DNA of 64,000 nucleotides from assembly GCF_022919115.1 (NCBI RefSeq), contig NZ_CP095072.1, forward strand, positions 3,286,001 to 3,350,000, in the 5' to 3' direction. Positions within the stretch are counted from its first letter, which is position 1. Each line of letters begins with the position of its first letter. The stretch is from Gracilibacillus caseinilyticus (GTDB taxonomy: Bacteria; Bacillota; Bacilli; Bacillales; Amphibacillaceae). A model generated the notes under the pieces. The model was not told the origin of the DNA. It did not search any database and saw only the letters and a list, made by a program, of their open reading frames with translations. Of the stretch, positions 1-8,937 are shown in pieces. A program made the position numbers and the translations under genes.

Positions 1-941
1 CTGCAAAATTCGCGAACATAGGTAATGGATGATATTGCTCGGTTTTGTTTGAAGTACTGATCGATTTGCTGATATGCATCCAATTCCTGCTCTGTAAAAG
101 GAACCCAAATCGTTTCAATTTCACGCTTTGTCCACTCAATCCCGGTATCACCCCGACGGTTTCGTACCATCACTTTACTGATAAGTTGTTTTAGATAAGG
201 GTCTTCATCCATTGTTTTATTTTGTTCTCGATATCGTTGCAGAAAATCTTCATATGTTCCAAGGTACCCAGGACGCAGTAACGTTATTAAGTTGAATATA
301 TCCGTTAATTTATTTTGAACTGGTGTAGCAGTTAAAAACAGACAATATTTTTTAGATAATTGTTGTACGAAATCAAAATTTTTTGTTTTATGGTTTTTTA
401 ATTTGTGTGCTTCATCTACAATAACAAAATCATAGTCTTGTTCTAAGATTGCCTGGCGATGACGAGCAGATTTGGCTGTATCTAAAGTTGTGATCAGAAT
501 ATTAGTATTTTGCCAGTCCACACGTTTACCTGATGGAATTGCAGGTATTAGAAATTTTTGATTTAATTCTAATGCCCATTGGTTAACAAGAGAAGCGGGG
601 ACGAGGATTAGTATTTTTTGAGCCAGACCTCGCAGCATATACTCTTTTAAAATTAATCCCGCTTCAATTGTTTTGCCAAGCCCTACTTCATCTGCTAACA
701 GAGCTCTTCCATTCATATCCTGAATAACTTTTTCTGCACTTTTCATTTGATGAGGCAAAAATTTAACATGTGGAAGAAAATTAGGTGCTACTAGTTCTTT
801 GAAACTAGGGATTTGTAGTGTTTGAGCTACTTGATAAGATTTTTTGAATAACTGCCAATCAGCCATTTGCGAAGGATTTGCTGCAGCATCCTCGAATGTT
901 TGTATAAATGTTTCATCTCTATTAATCGGGATATTGATCAT
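1..941 (-). CDS. yqhH: SNF2-family DEAD/DEAH helicase YqhH, N-terminal part
   Basis: The gene runs off the left edge, so only the first ~313 residues are visible. They show a superfamily 2 SNF2-type helicase: motif I DEVGLGKT near residues 84-91, the DEAH box near 176-179 and motif III LTATP near 203. The matching family in Bacillus is YqhH, a Swi/Snf-like ATPase thought to act on nucleic acid or nucleoprotein; its exact substrate is unknown. The ATG at 941 has a GGAG ribosome site about 9 nt upstream and no in-frame upstream alternative. It lies downstream of the rhodanese gene on the same strand, separated by a terminator. The C-terminal helicase lobe lies outside the window. Confidence 0.9.
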   Translation of the reverse strand, partial: MINIPINRDETFIQTFEDAAANPSQMADWQLFKKSYQVAQTLQIPSFKELVAPNFLPHVKFLPHQMKSAEKVIQDMNGRALLADEVGLGKTIEAGLILKEYMLRGLAQKILILVPASLVNQWALELNQKFLIPAIPSGKRVDWQNTNILITTLDTAKSARHRQAILEQDYDFVIVDEAHKLKNHKTKNFDFVQQLSKKYCLFLTATPVQNKLTDIFNLITLLRPGYLGTYEDFLQRYREQNKTMDEDPYLKQLISKVMVRNRRGDTGIEWTKREIETIWVPFTEQELDAYQQIDQYFKQNRAISSITYVREFC

Positions 942-1080
942 ATGGCATACTCCATCCTATCATGAATACAATTTGTTATGTTATTGTAATCAAATTTAAG
1001 GAGTTTATACATATTCTAAGCAGACAAATAACAGTTTTACTAAATCAATTCACACTTCCAAATGTTTTTTATTCAACTGA

Positions 1081-1114
1081 AAAAAACGAGTGGCAGTTGT
1101 TCCACTCGTTTTGT
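1081..1114 (-). terminator. Intrinsic terminator of yqhL
   Basis: An 11-bp stem (AAAACGAGTGG with CCACTCGTTTT) encloses an 8-nt loop. On the minus strand it is followed by a run of T, as expected for a Rho-independent terminator just downstream of the rhodanese gene. Confidence 0.8.
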
Positions 1115-1124
1115 CTTGATTATT

Positions 1125-1511
1125 CTATTTTTTTGTTTTCTTAATTTTACCTGTCCACTTTTTGTAGCCACCTTGCAGTTGGTACAAATCTTTGTAGCCT
1201 TGTTTATCCAGGATTAATGCAGCTCGCATCGATCGTGATCCGGATTGACAGTAAAGATAAACTGGTTTATCTTTTCGAAGTTCTGTCAATCTTTGTTTCA
1301 GCTGGGTTAACGGTATGTTCCGGGCTCCAAGAATATGACCACCATCGAATTCTTTCGGTTCACGAACATCGATCAGCTGTGCTTTACGGTATCCTTCGCG
1401 AAAATCATTTTCGGAAAGCGCCTTTAAAATTCTTTTTTGTTTAAAGTATCGATACACGCTAAACAGAATAAAGGCAGCTAGGATAGCTAGTAAGATGTAT
1501 AATTGTGTCAT
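1125..1511 (-). CDS. yqhL: Membrane-anchored rhodanese-like protein YqhL
   Basis: This 128-residue protein has one N-terminal membrane segment (about residues 3-20) and a basic linker, then a single rhodanese domain facing the cytoplasm. The catalytic loop CQSGSR begins at Cys88, the residue that would carry the persulfide in sulfur transfer. The acceptor is unknown. The C-terminal tail is Lys-rich. It corresponds to B. subtilis YqhL, which normally follows the gcvT-gcvPA-gcvPB operon. Here no gcv genes separate it from yqhH. It ends in its own terminator, so it is probably monocistronic. Confidence 0.88.
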   Translation of the reverse strand: MTQLYILLAILAAFILFSVYRYFKQKRILKALSENDFREGYRKAQLIDVREPKEFDGGHILGARNIPLTQLKQRLTELRKDKPVYLYCQSGSRSMRAALILDKQGYKDLYQLQGGYKKWTGKIKKTKK

Positions 1512-1684
1512 TTGTAATCCCCCATTGCTTTCTAATAAATCCTCTAAAAAGGATTATACCATTTAATATGCTGAAATAAAGCAAAAAATATTGAATTTGA
1601 TATTTTAAGCAGGATGGCTTGTTTCATGTACCATTCTATTGTATGCTTTTATTTACATTATTAATTAAGGATGGGGGATTTATG

Positions 1685-2098
1685 ATGCCTACACCTACTA
1701 TGGAAGATTACATAGAACAAATATATATTTTAATGGAAACAAAAGGATATGCTCGTGTATCTGCGATTGCTGAAGCTTTACAAGTTCAGCCTTCTTCTGT
1801 TACGAAGATGGTTCAGAAGCTTGATAAAGATGATTATTTAAATTATGAGAAATATCAAGGTTTGATACTAACACCAAAAGGTAAGAAGGTTGGGGAAAGA
1901 TTGGTTTACCGCCATGAATTATTGGAGAAATTCCTGCAAATCATTGGCGTGAATGAAGAAAATATCTATACAGATGTAGAAGGTATTGAGCACCATTTAA
2001 GCTGGAACTCTATAGATCGTATCGGGAGTCTTGTTCAATTTTTAGAAGATCCAGAAAGACTGGAGCAACTGAAAAACTTTCAAATGAATAAAGAATAG
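1685..2098 (+). CDS. mntR: Manganese-responsive repressor MntR
   Basis: DtxR-family repressor of 137 residues with an N-terminal winged helix and a C-terminal dimerisation domain. All metal ligands known from B. subtilis MntR are present at the same numbers: Asp8, Glu11, His77, Glu99, Glu102 and His103. Asp8 is the residue linked to Mn(II) rather than Fe(II) selectivity, so a true MntR is likely. The family represses Mn uptake genes and activates efflux genes under Mn excess. The start at 1685 matches the family N-terminus and is preceded by a GGGGG ribosome site at good spacing; an ATG at 1682 is a less likely alternative. The longer frame starting at 1619 lacks conservation. The lipoyl transferase gene lipM that adjoins mntR in B. 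subtilis is absent. Confidence 0.95.
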   Translation: MPTPTMEDYIEQIYILMETKGYARVSAIAEALQVQPSSVTKMVQKLDKDDYLNYEKYQGLILTPKGKKVGERLVYRHELLEKFLQIIGVNEENIYTDVEGIEHHLSWNSIDRIGSLVQFLEDPERLEQLKNFQMNKE

Positions 2099-2166
2099 CC
2101 GTTTGGTTCTATCTGCTGGTTTTGATGTATATATATATTCTGAAACCATTCAGATAGGGTGATAGA

Positions 2167-3060
2167 ATGAAAATAGATGGAGTTTTCTCTGGTGGTGGTG
2201 TCAAGGCTTTTGCGTTTATCGGTGCATTGCAAGCCTTAGAAGAACATAATATCCAGTTTGAACGTGTCGCTGGTACATCGGCAGGTGCGTTGTTCGCGAC
2301 TTTTATAGCGGCTGGGTATTCCGCGGAAGAACTGCAAGAATTGTTCTTGGATTTACCATTAGAGAATTTTCTTGATCAGTCGAAGTTCGGTGCTGCATTT
2401 CCGATTATTAAATGGATAACGCTTTACCGGACAATGGGCTTGTATAGAGGAAACTATTTTCAATATTGGCTTGAAGAAAAGCTTCAAGAAAAAGGTGTAA
2501 AAACATTTTTCGATTTACCTACAGGAAAGCTGAAGATTGTATCTGCGGACTTAACCTTGAATCAGGTTGTTATTTTTCCGGATGATCTAGCTAAATATTA
2601 TCACATTGATTCCACTTATTATACCGTTGCTAAAGCAGTACGAAGCAGTATTTCCATTCCATATTTTTTTCGCCCCTTTAAGCTAAATAATCCCCAAACA
2701 AAACGTAAAAGCTATATTGTAGACGGGATGATCTTGAGTAATTTTCCTTTGTGGTTATTTGACAGAGGGAAGCATACGAGAGTACGTCCGATTGTTGGTA
2801 TGCAGTTATCAGATCCGAGGCAGAAGCAGCCGAAACATAAAATTAATAATTCGCTCGATATGTTGTTTGCCATGATGAATACAATGCGGAATGCTTATGA
2901 TACACGTTATATAGCGGAGAATGTTGCGAAAGATATTATCTTTTTTCCGATTGAAGACATCAGTGCGACCGATTTTCAACTTTCACGTGACGATAAACTA
3001 AAATTAATTGAAATTGGCTACCAACGTACGAACAAATTTCTGAGAAAATGGTCAAAATAA
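2167..3060 (+). CDS. yqhO: Patatin-like phospholipase YqhO
   Basis: 297-residue patatin-family serine hydrolase. The oxyanion-hole Gly-rich loop lies at residues 9-13, the nucleophile elbow GTSAG at 36-40 (Ser38), and the Asp-Gly dyad partner at 186-187, so both catalytic residues are present. There is no signal peptide, so it should act on the cytoplasmic side of the membrane. The substrate is not determined for the bacillar family. It is separated from mntR by ~70 bp and shares a two-way terminator with the convergent yqhP. Confidence 0.9.
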   Translation: MKIDGVFSGGGVKAFAFIGALQALEEHNIQFERVAGTSAGALFATFIAAGYSAEELQELFLDLPLENFLDQSKFGAAFPIIKWITLYRTMGLYRGNYFQYWLEEKLQEKGVKTFFDLPTGKLKIVSADLTLNQVVIFPDDLAKYYHIDSTYYTVAKAVRSSISIPYFFRPFKLNNPQTKRKSYIVDGMILSNFPLWLFDRGKHTRVRPIVGMQLSDPRQKQPKHKINNSLDMLFAMMNTMRNAYDTRYIAENVAKDIIFFPIEDISATDFQLSRDDKLKLIEIGYQRTNKFLRKWSK

Positions 3061-3104
3061 AAAAGAACAGAGCGGTTTATAACGACGCTCTGTTCTTTTT
3101 ATTT
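3058..3104. terminator. Bidirectional terminator between yqhO and yqhP
   Basis: The stem AAAAAGAACAGAGCG with CGCTCTGTTCTTTTT is flanked by A-runs and T-runs on both sides, so it can stop transcription from either direction. Its yqhO-distal half lies inside the last codons of yqhP, whose stop codon (3077-3079) falls in the loop. Confidence 0.85.
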
Positions 3105-3472
3105 TTCTGTTTATTACCTTCAATGACGCGTAAATGTGTTGCAGATCGATTTGATGATTTCAGTGGGCGGATGGCTTTTTTGGTAGAAAAATTTGGTTTT
3201 AATGCTGACGATTTCGTTTTGAAGTTGCTTTGTTGTGTTTTGTATCTTTGCTTGGATTGTTTGACTGCTTTTCGGTATTTTTTTAGTTCGTCCGTTGAAC
3301 GTTTTCTCATTAAGAAGAAATAAACTAATCCAAAAATAGCTGCACCTATTAATAAAGAGATTAGTAGTGAAGAAAGTAATCCAACTGTGTCATTGATTAA
3401 TGCTGTTGCGAAACCCACTACGGCTAATCCTATTAAGACATAGACGAGACTAGAACCTATTTTTCGATTCAA
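3077..3472 (-). CDS. yqhP: YqhP-like small membrane protein (SA1362 family)
   Basis: 131 residues. Two hydrophobic segments (about 9-28 and 32-55) are followed by a very basic, Lys/Ser/Arg-rich cytoplasmic tail. This matches the YqhP/SA1362 family of unknown function found at this position in Bacillaceae. An AGGAGG-like ribosome site precedes the ATG at 3472. The last codons form one arm of the shared terminator. The adjacent yqhQ gene of B. subtilis is missing here. Confidence 0.75.
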   Translation of the reverse strand: MNRKIGSSLVYVLIGLAVVGFATALINDTVGLLSSLLISLLIGAAIFGLVYFFLMRKRSTDELKKYRKAVKQSKQRYKTQQSNFKTKSSALKPNFSTKKAIRPLKSSNRSATHLRVIEGNKQKNKKNRASL

Positions 3473-3689
3473 TTGTGATTCCTCCTTTAGTTCAAGTTTT
3501 TCGAAAAAAATGTTCTTTCTATAGTTATACCCGTTTTGAATTGGTTTTTATACAAAATATTTGAAATTGATGTTTACAAAGAGTTGTTAGTTCTATTGTA
3601 TAAAAAAAAGAGTAAAATAACTAGGTCGTTTTTTACCAAAAGCATGAAATAGTGGAAATTGGTTAGCCTAATGCTGAGGTGATAAAAAG

Positions 3690-4178
3690 ATGCGACGATT
3701 AAATACAGATGATGACAAAAAACAGAAAGTATCCTTACTGCCAAAAACAATTAGCATCGGTTTTTTTGGGGGGTTAATCTGGAGCACAGTAGCTGCTTTT
3801 GCAGGATTCTTTCACTTTACAACCATTACACCTAAAAGCTTTATACTACGTTCATGGCTGCAAAATTCCTGGTCTGATCAGTGGACGGGGGAATTAGTGT
3901 CCATTTTAGTGATCAGTTTGTTGTCGATTGGATTTGCGTGCTTATATTATCTTATGTTAAAAAAGTTTAATGGGATTCTGCCAGGTATCATTACTGGTAT
4001 AGCTCTGTGGTTTGTTGTTTTTTGGCTGATGAAGCCGCTCTTTTCTAATATTCCAGCTTTCTTTGAACTAGATAGCGATACAATCGTTACAACTATGTGT
4101 TTGTTTATCTTATATAGTGTATTTATTGGATATTCGATTTCTTTTGCCTATCAGCAGCATTATGGTGAAAATAATTAA
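3690..4178 (+). CDS. yqhR: Conserved membrane protein YqhR
   Basis: 162 residues with four predicted membrane segments (about 20-42, 68-90, 95-117 and 130-150) and no recognised enzymatic motif. Length and its place just before aroQ fit the Bacillus YqhR family, whose function is unknown. A GAGGTG ribosome site lies upstream of ATG 3690. It is about 50 bp ahead of aroQ and may be cotranscribed with it. Confidence 0.75.
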   Translation: MRRLNTDDDKKQKVSLLPKTISIGFFGGLIWSTVAAFAGFFHFTTITPKSFILRSWLQNSWSDQWTGELVSILVISLLSIGFACLYYLMLKKFNGILPGIITGIALWFVVFWLMKPLFSNIPAFFELDSDTIVTTMCLFILYSVFIGYSISFAYQQHYGENN

Positions 4179-4226
4179 TCAATTGTGTTACTATGGTAAA
4201 GAAAGCATGTTCAATGGGGTGAGTCG

Positions 4227-4670
4227 ATGGGGAAGATATTATTGTTAAATGGTCCCAACCTTAACCGGTTAGGAAAGAGAGAACCTGAAGTTTATGGTCA
4301 CGAAACATTGAAGGATGTTGAAGAACAGGTAAGACAACTCGTTGAAACGAAGCACTTTCATCTAGATGCGAAACAATCTAATCATGAAGGAGAATTAATC
4401 GATTGGATCCATGCAGCAGAAGGAGAATATGCTGGCATTATTTTTAATCCAGGTGCATATACACATACCAGCATCGCTATCAGAGACGCGATCAGTTCTG
4501 TTACTGTACCCGTTATTGAAGTACATATTTCCAATGTACATAAAAGGGAATCATTTAGACATATATCTATGTTAGCACCAGTCTGTGCTGGCCAGATCGT
4601 TGGATTAGGAACAACAGGATACCAATTAGCAGCAACCTATCTGTTAGAAGAAAAAGAACAAAAGGGGTGA
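4227..4670 (+). CDS. aroQ: 3-dehydroquinate dehydratase, type II
   Basis: 147-residue type II dehydroquinase. It dehydrates 3-dehydroquinate to 3-dehydroshikimate in the shikimate pathway by anti elimination, unlike the Schiff-base type I enzyme. Visible motifs are the N-terminal LNGPNLN loop, the flexible-lid Arg18 and catalytic Tyr23, the FNPGAYTHTS substrate loop and the EVHISN segment with its conserved His. Family enzymes are dodecamers of ~145 residues, so the length is complete. ATG 4227 has a GGGGTGA ribosome site. It is followed 7 bp later by the Xaa-Pro peptidase gene, as in B. subtilis (yqhS-yqhT). Confidence 0.95.
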   Translation: MGKILLLNGPNLNRLGKREPEVYGHETLKDVEEQVRQLVETKHFHLDAKQSNHEGELIDWIHAAEGEYAGIIFNPGAYTHTSIAIRDAISSVTVPVIEVHISNVHKRESFRHISMLAPVCAGQIVGLGTTGYQLAATYLLEEKEQKG

Positions 4671-4677
4671 ATAGCGC

Positions 4678-5748
4678 ATGAATCGCTTGGAGAAATTACG
4701 AGAAGTTTTAAATAATGAACAGTTAGATGGGTTATTAATTACCAGTCCAGTTAACAGAAGGTATATGACAGGTTTTACTGGAACAGCAGGAGTTGCACTA
4801 GTTACCGATAATGAGGCTATTTTTATTACAGATTTTAGATACACAGAGCAAGCAGCTGATCAAGTTAAAGAATTTACTATTAAAGAACATAAAGGACCAA
4901 TTCAGGAAACCGTTGCAGCACTTGTGGATTCGTTACAACTGAAGAATCTTGGTTTTGAAAAAAAAGATTTGACTTATGCTCTATTTGAAACATATCAAAA
5001 AGCAGTAGCAACAAAGCTTGTGCCATCAGATGGATTGATTGAGAAATTGCGCTTGATTAAAGATCAAGATGAGATTAATATAATAAAGGATGCATGTAAA
5101 ATTGCAGATGATGCCTTTGATCATATTTTACAGTACATAAAGCCAGGCGTAAAAGAGATCGATATTGCCAATGAATTAGAGTTTTTCATGCGAAAACAAG
5201 GTGCTACTTCATCTAGTTTTGATATGATTGTAGCTTCTGGCTATCGATCTGCATTACCTCATGGTGTAGCGTCATCAAAGGAAATAAAAGCAGGCGAATT
5301 AGTGACATTGGATTTCGGAGCATTATATAAAGGGTATGCTTCAGATATTACAAGAACGGTTGCAGTCGGAGAGATTTCAGAAGAGTTACAATCGATCTAT
5401 CAAACTGTTTTGGATGCTCAGTTAAAAGGTGTAGCTGGAATAAAAGCTGGTATTACTGCAAAAGAAGCAGACGCCTTAACTAGAGACCATATCGGCGATA
5501 AAGGCTATGGAACATATTTTGGACACTCTACTGGCCACGGTTTAGGCTTGGATGTTCATGAAATGCCAGGGTTGTCTTTCCGTTCGGATGAGGTGTTACA
5601 ACCAGGTATGATTGTAACTGTTGAACCAGGAATCTACATTCCAAATGTCGGAGGATGTCGTATCGAAGATGACATTCTTATTCAGGAAGATGGTAATGAG
5701 AGATTAACCAATGCACCAAAGGAACTAATTCAGTTGCCTGTATCGTAA
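4678..5748 (+). CDS. papA: Xaa-Pro aminopeptidase, M24 family (YqhT/PapA)
   Basis: 356-residue M24 (pita-bread) metallopeptidase. An N-terminal creatinase-like domain (about 1-125) precedes the catalytic domain. The five dinuclear metal ligands are intact: Asp212, Asp223, His287, Glu316 and Glu330. The family removes an N-terminal residue preceding proline. It sits 7 bp after aroQ and 19 bp before efp. The link with EF-P is interesting because EF-P rescues ribosomes stalled on proline stretches, but only their linkage is observed here. Confidence 0.92.
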   Translation: MNRLEKLREVLNNEQLDGLLITSPVNRRYMTGFTGTAGVALVTDNEAIFITDFRYTEQAADQVKEFTIKEHKGPIQETVAALVDSLQLKNLGFEKKDLTYALFETYQKAVATKLVPSDGLIEKLRLIKDQDEINIIKDACKIADDAFDHILQYIKPGVKEIDIANELEFFMRKQGATSSSFDMIVASGYRSALPHGVASSKEIKAGELVTLDFGALYKGYASDITRTVAVGEISEELQSIYQTVLDAQLKGVAGIKAGITAKEADALTRDHIGDKGYGTYFGHSTGHGLGLDVHEMPGLSFRSDEVLQPGMIVTVEPGIYIPNVGGCRIEDDILIQEDGNERLTNAPKELIQLPVS

Positions 5749-5767
5749 ATTACAGAGGAGGAATAAG

Positions 5768-6325
5768 ATGATTTCAGTAAATGATTTCAAAACAGGTTTA
5801 ACCATCGAAGTGGATGGTGGAATCTGGCAAGTAATGGAGTTTCAACACGTAAAACCAGGTAAGGGTGCTGCATTCGTTCGTTCAAAATTGCGTAATTTGC
5901 GTAATGGAAGTATCCAGGAGAAAACATTCCGTGGTGGTGAAAAAGTAAATAAAGCACATATTGAAAACCGTAAAATGCAATATTTATATGCTTCAGGTGA
6001 TATGCATACCTTTATGGATACGAATACGTTTGATCAGACAGAACTGCCAGCTAATCAAATAGAACGTGAGCTTCAATTTATTAAAGAGAACATGGAAGTT
6101 AATATTTTAACGTATGAAGGGGAGACGATCGGTGTAGATCTTCCAAACAACGTTGAATTAACAGTAACTGAAACAGAACCAGGTATTAAAGGTGATACAG
6201 CAAGCGGTGGAACAAAGCCTGCAATACTAGAAACAGGGTTATCTGTACAAGTACCATTCTTCGTCAACCAAGGCGACGTACTGGTCATTTCAACAAACGA
6301 CGGAAAATACGTTTCCCGTGCATAG
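5768..6325 (+). CDS. efp: Translation elongation factor P
   Basis: 185 residues, full length, with the KOW-like domain I and two OB domains. The modification-loop residue Lys32 is conserved in the context PGKGAA. In B. subtilis this lysine is 5-aminopentanolylated, and the surrounding residues here fit that type rather than the beta-lysylated E. coli type. EF-P binds stalled ribosomes between the P and E sites and speeds peptide bond formation at polyproline. The start has a strong GAGGAGG ribosome site. Two small genes usual downstream in B. subtilis are replaced by a repeat-bearing gap. Confidence 0.97.
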   Translation: MISVNDFKTGLTIEVDGGIWQVMEFQHVKPGKGAAFVRSKLRNLRNGSIQEKTFRGGEKVNKAHIENRKMQYLYASGDMHTFMDTNTFDQTELPANQIERELQFIKENMEVNILTYEGETIGVDLPNNVELTVTETEPGIKGDTASGGTKPAILETGLSVQVPFFVNQGDVLVISTNDGKYVSRA

Positions 6326-6333
6326 TTCTATTT

Positions 6334-6368
6334 AAACTACTAAGTGATTGCACTTAGTAGTTTTTTTT
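6334..6368 (+). terminator. Intrinsic terminator of efp
   Basis: A 13-bp perfect stem (AAACTACTAAGTG with CACTTAGTAGTTT) and a 4-nt loop are followed directly by a run of T at 6361-6368. Confidence 0.92.
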
Positions 6369-6443
6369 GAATGAAGAAAGTATTTATAAAGGTGAATTCC
6401 AGAAGCAATCATGCTCAAAATGAAGTATAGGTTCTGATATTAC

Positions 6444-6566
6444 GAGTGGTTGACCGGAGCGGTATCGTACCACTAACAGGATTTCAAAATAAGCACAGTG
6501 CTAGTTGACATAATCCGTATTATAGGTAGTTATATATACTTAAGTTAGAGGGTGGGTGTTTCTTTT
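6444..6566. repeat. Solo end of the dispersed inverted-arm repeat
   Basis: This non-coding stretch matches, in reverse complement, the left end of the large repeat at 57480. Shared blocks are GTGGTTGACCGGAGCGGTAT, ATTTCAAAAT and the terminal TTGACATAATCCGTATTATA, followed by the flank GGTAGTTATATA. It appears to be one arm without its partner. Together with the similar block at 6706-6776 it fills most of the efp-spoIIIAA gap. Between the blocks (6567-6705) I see no gene, only an 11-bp segment CCGAGCATAGC that is inverted at 6759-6769. Confidence 0.7.
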
Positions 6567-6705
6567 AACATTCTTGAATCTTCCCCTCTAGTATAGGAAA
6601 TATTGATATAGAGACAAGAGGACTGCACGCTTCCGAGCATAGCTACTTCGTCTTTCCAACTCAACTCATATCACCAAACTCAAAATTATACTGAAAGTCG
6701 TGTAG

Positions 6706-6776
6706 TTAACATATTCTATATTATCAAACATAGTATTTAAACTAAGAGAACCGGGCTGGCTATGCTCGGTTTTTGT
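6706..6776. repeat. Second repeat end with terminator-like hairpin
   Basis: CATATTCTATATTAT and the following AT-rich stretch resemble the right end of the large repeat at 58208-58281, including a final GC hairpin (CCGGG with CTCGG) and a T-run. The same hairpin-plus-T tail closes the copies at 48.2, 58.3 and 61.6 kb. Confidence 0.6.
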
Positions 6777-6813
6777 TTGTCACTATTTTTACAGAGCTCG
6801 TACCTATCTATGG

Positions 6814-6841
6814 TTATATCTATCACGGAGTCGCATAGAAT
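6814..6841 (+). promoter_or_regulatory. Probable sigma-E promoter of the spoIIIA operon
   Basis: TTATATC (6814-6820) and CATAGAAT (6834-6841) are 13 bp apart and resemble the sigma-E consensus (-35 KMATATT, -10 CATACAMT). The predicted start near 6848 leaves ~30 nt of leader before spoIIIAA. Sigma-E control of this operon is established in B. subtilis. Confidence 0.55.
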
Positions 6842-6878
6842 GTTTATAGAAAAAGCTTATGGAAAAGAGGAATATGTG

Positions 6879-7793
6879 ATGGAAAGTGTTCTGCAAATTC
6901 TGCCCAATCATATTACAGACCATATCCATGCCGTACTTGAGGATAAAGACTTCGATGTTCAAGAAATCAGACTTAGAGTCAATCAGCCTGTTGAACTGAA
7001 CAACGGAAGAGATGTTCGCTGGTTACAACAAACACACTTTAGCCAATCAGACGCAACCTTGTTTCTCAATAAAATAAGTGACTTTTCGTTATATCGGTTA
7101 GAGGAAGAATTACGTCACGGTTTTATTACCATTCAAGGCGGACATCGCATTGGCATTTCAGGTTCAGTTGTAGTCGAAAATAGACAAGTGAAGGCCATTC
7201 ATCATATCAGTTCCTTTAACATTCGAATTGCTAAACCTCAATTCGGAGTTATCCATGCGTACACACCTTATCTGATCACAGATACAATTCAAAATACACT
7301 GATAATTGGTCCGCCACAATCAGGAAAAACGACATTGCTTAGAGATATAGCCAACTATTGTGGCAGCTCGAAGTTGCAGCTAAAAACCGCAATTGTGGAT
7401 GAGCGTTCAGAAATTTGTGCATCTATTAACGGTGTCCCGCAACATTTATTTGCACCTAGAATTGACGTACTCGACCGCTGTCCTAAGGCAGAAGGTATGA
7501 TGATGTTTGTCAGATCGATGTCACCGGAAGTGGTTATAGTCGATGAAATAGGCAGTGAACGAGATGCGGAAGCAATTGATGAAGTCATACATGCTGGAGT
7601 GCAAATAGTTTGCACCGTTCACGGGAAGTCGCTTGAAGATATTATGAAAAGACCAACGATGAAGAATATCTTAGAGAAAAATATTTTTCAGCGCTTTATG
7701 ATTTTATCGAATCAACAGCGTGCAGGAGAAGTGACGGAGATACTTGATGCATCAGGACAATCTCTTTATAAAAGCCGTGTTAAAGTATGGTGA
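6879..7793 (+). CDS. spoIIIAA: Stage III sporulation ATPase SpoIIIAA
   Basis: 304 residues from ATG 6879, close to the 307 of B. subtilis; an AAAGAGG ribosome site supports this start over a longer upstream extension that would run into the promoter. It is a secretion-type (VirB11/PilT-like) ATPase made in the mother cell. Walker A GPPQSGKTT lies near residues 144-152 and Walker B VVIVDE ends near 223. It should power assembly of, or transport through, the SpoIIIA-SpoIIQ channel that feeds the engulfed forespore. Its last 7 nt overlap spoIIIAB. Confidence 0.95.
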   Translation: MESVLQILPNHITDHIHAVLEDKDFDVQEIRLRVNQPVELNNGRDVRWLQQTHFSQSDATLFLNKISDFSLYRLEEELRHGFITIQGGHRIGISGSVVVENRQVKAIHHISSFNIRIAKPQFGVIHAYTPYLITDTIQNTLIIGPPQSGKTTLLRDIANYCGSSKLQLKTAIVDERSEICASINGVPQHLFAPRIDVLDRCPKAEGMMMFVRSMSPEVVIVDEIGSERDAEAIDEVIHAGVQIVCTVHGKSLEDIMKRPTMKNILEKNIFQRFMILSNQQRAGEVTEILDASGQSLYKSRVKVW

Positions 7794-8302
7794 AACTATT
7801 GGCAAGCTTATTAATTGTCGGTTCTCTAACGTGGATTGGGCACGAATATGCTAGGAATCTAGCAAATCGTCCACGGATTATACGGATGTTGAAAAGTGCT
7901 TTGCAAATTCTTGAAGCTGAAATTGTCTACAGTCAATCTACCGTACAAGAAGCGCTATTCGCGGTATCTAAACAAATACCTCAACCAATATCGAGTCTGT
8001 TTCATGATTTGGCATCTGATATTGCACAAGAAAAAGAACAATTATACCCTGTGTGGGAGCTTCACATCAACCGTTTTCACCAAAAACAACCATTACAGGC
8101 AGAAGATAGAGAAATTCTCCAGCAATTTGGTCGAACGCTTGGCCAACATGATGTAACACAACAGCAAAAATATATTCGACTAGGGATTACTCATTTAGAA
8201 AGAAGCTTAGTGGAGGCAGAAGAAAGAAATCAACAATTTGGTAATATGTCTAGAAGTGTAGGCTTTTTGATTGGTATGTTTATCGTTTTACTCTTGCTAT
8301 AG
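7787..8302 (+). CDS. spoIIIAB: Stage III sporulation protein SpoIIIAB
   Basis: 171 residues. An N-terminal membrane segment, a helical soluble part and a C-terminal hydrophobic segment (about 155-171) give the typical SpoIIIAB layout. The family resembles type II secretion GspF-like proteins and is a mother-cell component of the SpoIIIA-SpoIIQ complex. The start overlaps the end of spoIIIAA, suggesting translational coupling. Confidence 0.93.
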   Translation: MVKLLASLLIVGSLTWIGHEYARNLANRPRIIRMLKSALQILEAEIVYSQSTVQEALFAVSKQIPQPISSLFHDLASDIAQEKEQLYPVWELHINRFHQKQPLQAEDREILQQFGRTLGQHDVTQQQKYIRLGITHLERSLVEAEERNQQFGNMSRSVGFLIGMFIVLLLL

Positions 8303-8316
8303 AGAGGAGTTATCGC

Positions 8317-8523
8317 GTGATTGGAGATACGAGTGTATTATTCCAGATTGCTGGTATAGGCATTATTGTAGCTATGATTCATACAATTTTAAAACAAATG
8401 GGAAAAGAAGAGTATGCACAATTCGTAAGCTTGGTAGGGTTTATTATCGTACTGCTTTTCGTTCTGAACAGCATATCTGAACTGTTCCAGCAAATCCAAG
8501 CTGTATTTTTTCTAAAAGGATAA
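8317..8523 (+). CDS. spoIIIAC: Stage III sporulation protein SpoIIIAC
   Basis: 68 residues with two membrane segments, the normal size for this family. It begins with GTG 8317 after a GAGAGGAG ribosome site. SpoIIIAC and SpoIIIAD are small integral membrane subunits of the forespore-mother cell channel. It lies 14 bp after spoIIIAB and 6 bp before spoIIIAD. Confidence 0.93.
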   Translation: MIGDTSVLFQIAGIGIIVAMIHTILKQMGKEEYAQFVSLVGFIIVLLFVLNSISELFQQIQAVFFLKG

Positions 8524-8529
8524 TGGTTT

Positions 8530-8922
8530 ATGGAAATATTTGAAGTGATCAGTGTCGGAATTATTACCTCTGTACTATTCTTATTGCTGAAGGACAAGCA
8601 GCCTAGCATTGCTTTTCTAATAGTTGTGCTCACCGTTCTATACTTCTTTATATATGTGATGCAATATGTCCATGAAATCTTAAATCTGATCACATATTTG
8701 GGTGAACAAGCTAATATTGATGCGGTATATATTAAAACAATTTTGCAAATTATAGGTATTTCGTACATTACTGACATAGGCGCAAACATAGTAAAAGACG
8801 CGGGATTAGAATCGATAGCAGTAAAAATTGAAATGATCGGAAAAGTGTTTATTCTTATTTTGGCCATACCGATATTTAAGTCATTAATTGAGACCATCAT
8901 AAATATTTTTCCAATCGCTTAG
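8530..8922 (+). CDS. spoIIIAD: Stage III sporulation protein SpoIIIAD
   Basis: 130 residues, almost entirely hydrophobic, with about four membrane segments. The stretch around residues 70-100 (IGISYITDIGANI and the following acidic residues) is characteristic of the family. It is paralogous in its C-terminal half to SpoIIIAC. It is tightly packed in the operon with 6-15 bp to its neighbours. Confidence 0.93.
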   Translation: MEIFEVISVGIITSVLFLLLKDKQPSIAFLIVVLTVLYFFIYVMQYVHEILNLITYLGEQANIDAVYIKTILQIIGISYITDIGANIVKDAGLESIAVKIEMIGKVFILILAIPIFKSLIETIINIFPIA

Positions 8923-8937
8923 TTAGGAAGGATATAC

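Noticed and set aside
6762..6878. Extension of spoIIIAA upstream by 39 codons
   Set aside because: It would cover the repeat tail and the sigma-E-like promoter. The ATG at 6879 has a ribosome site and matches the family N-terminus.
8379..8900. Long antisense frame (173 codons) opposite spoIIIAC-spoIIIAD
   Set aside because: It lies wholly opposite two conserved sporulation genes, has Ile/Thr/Ser-biased low-complexity composition typical of reading the complement of membrane proteins, and has no good ribosome site.
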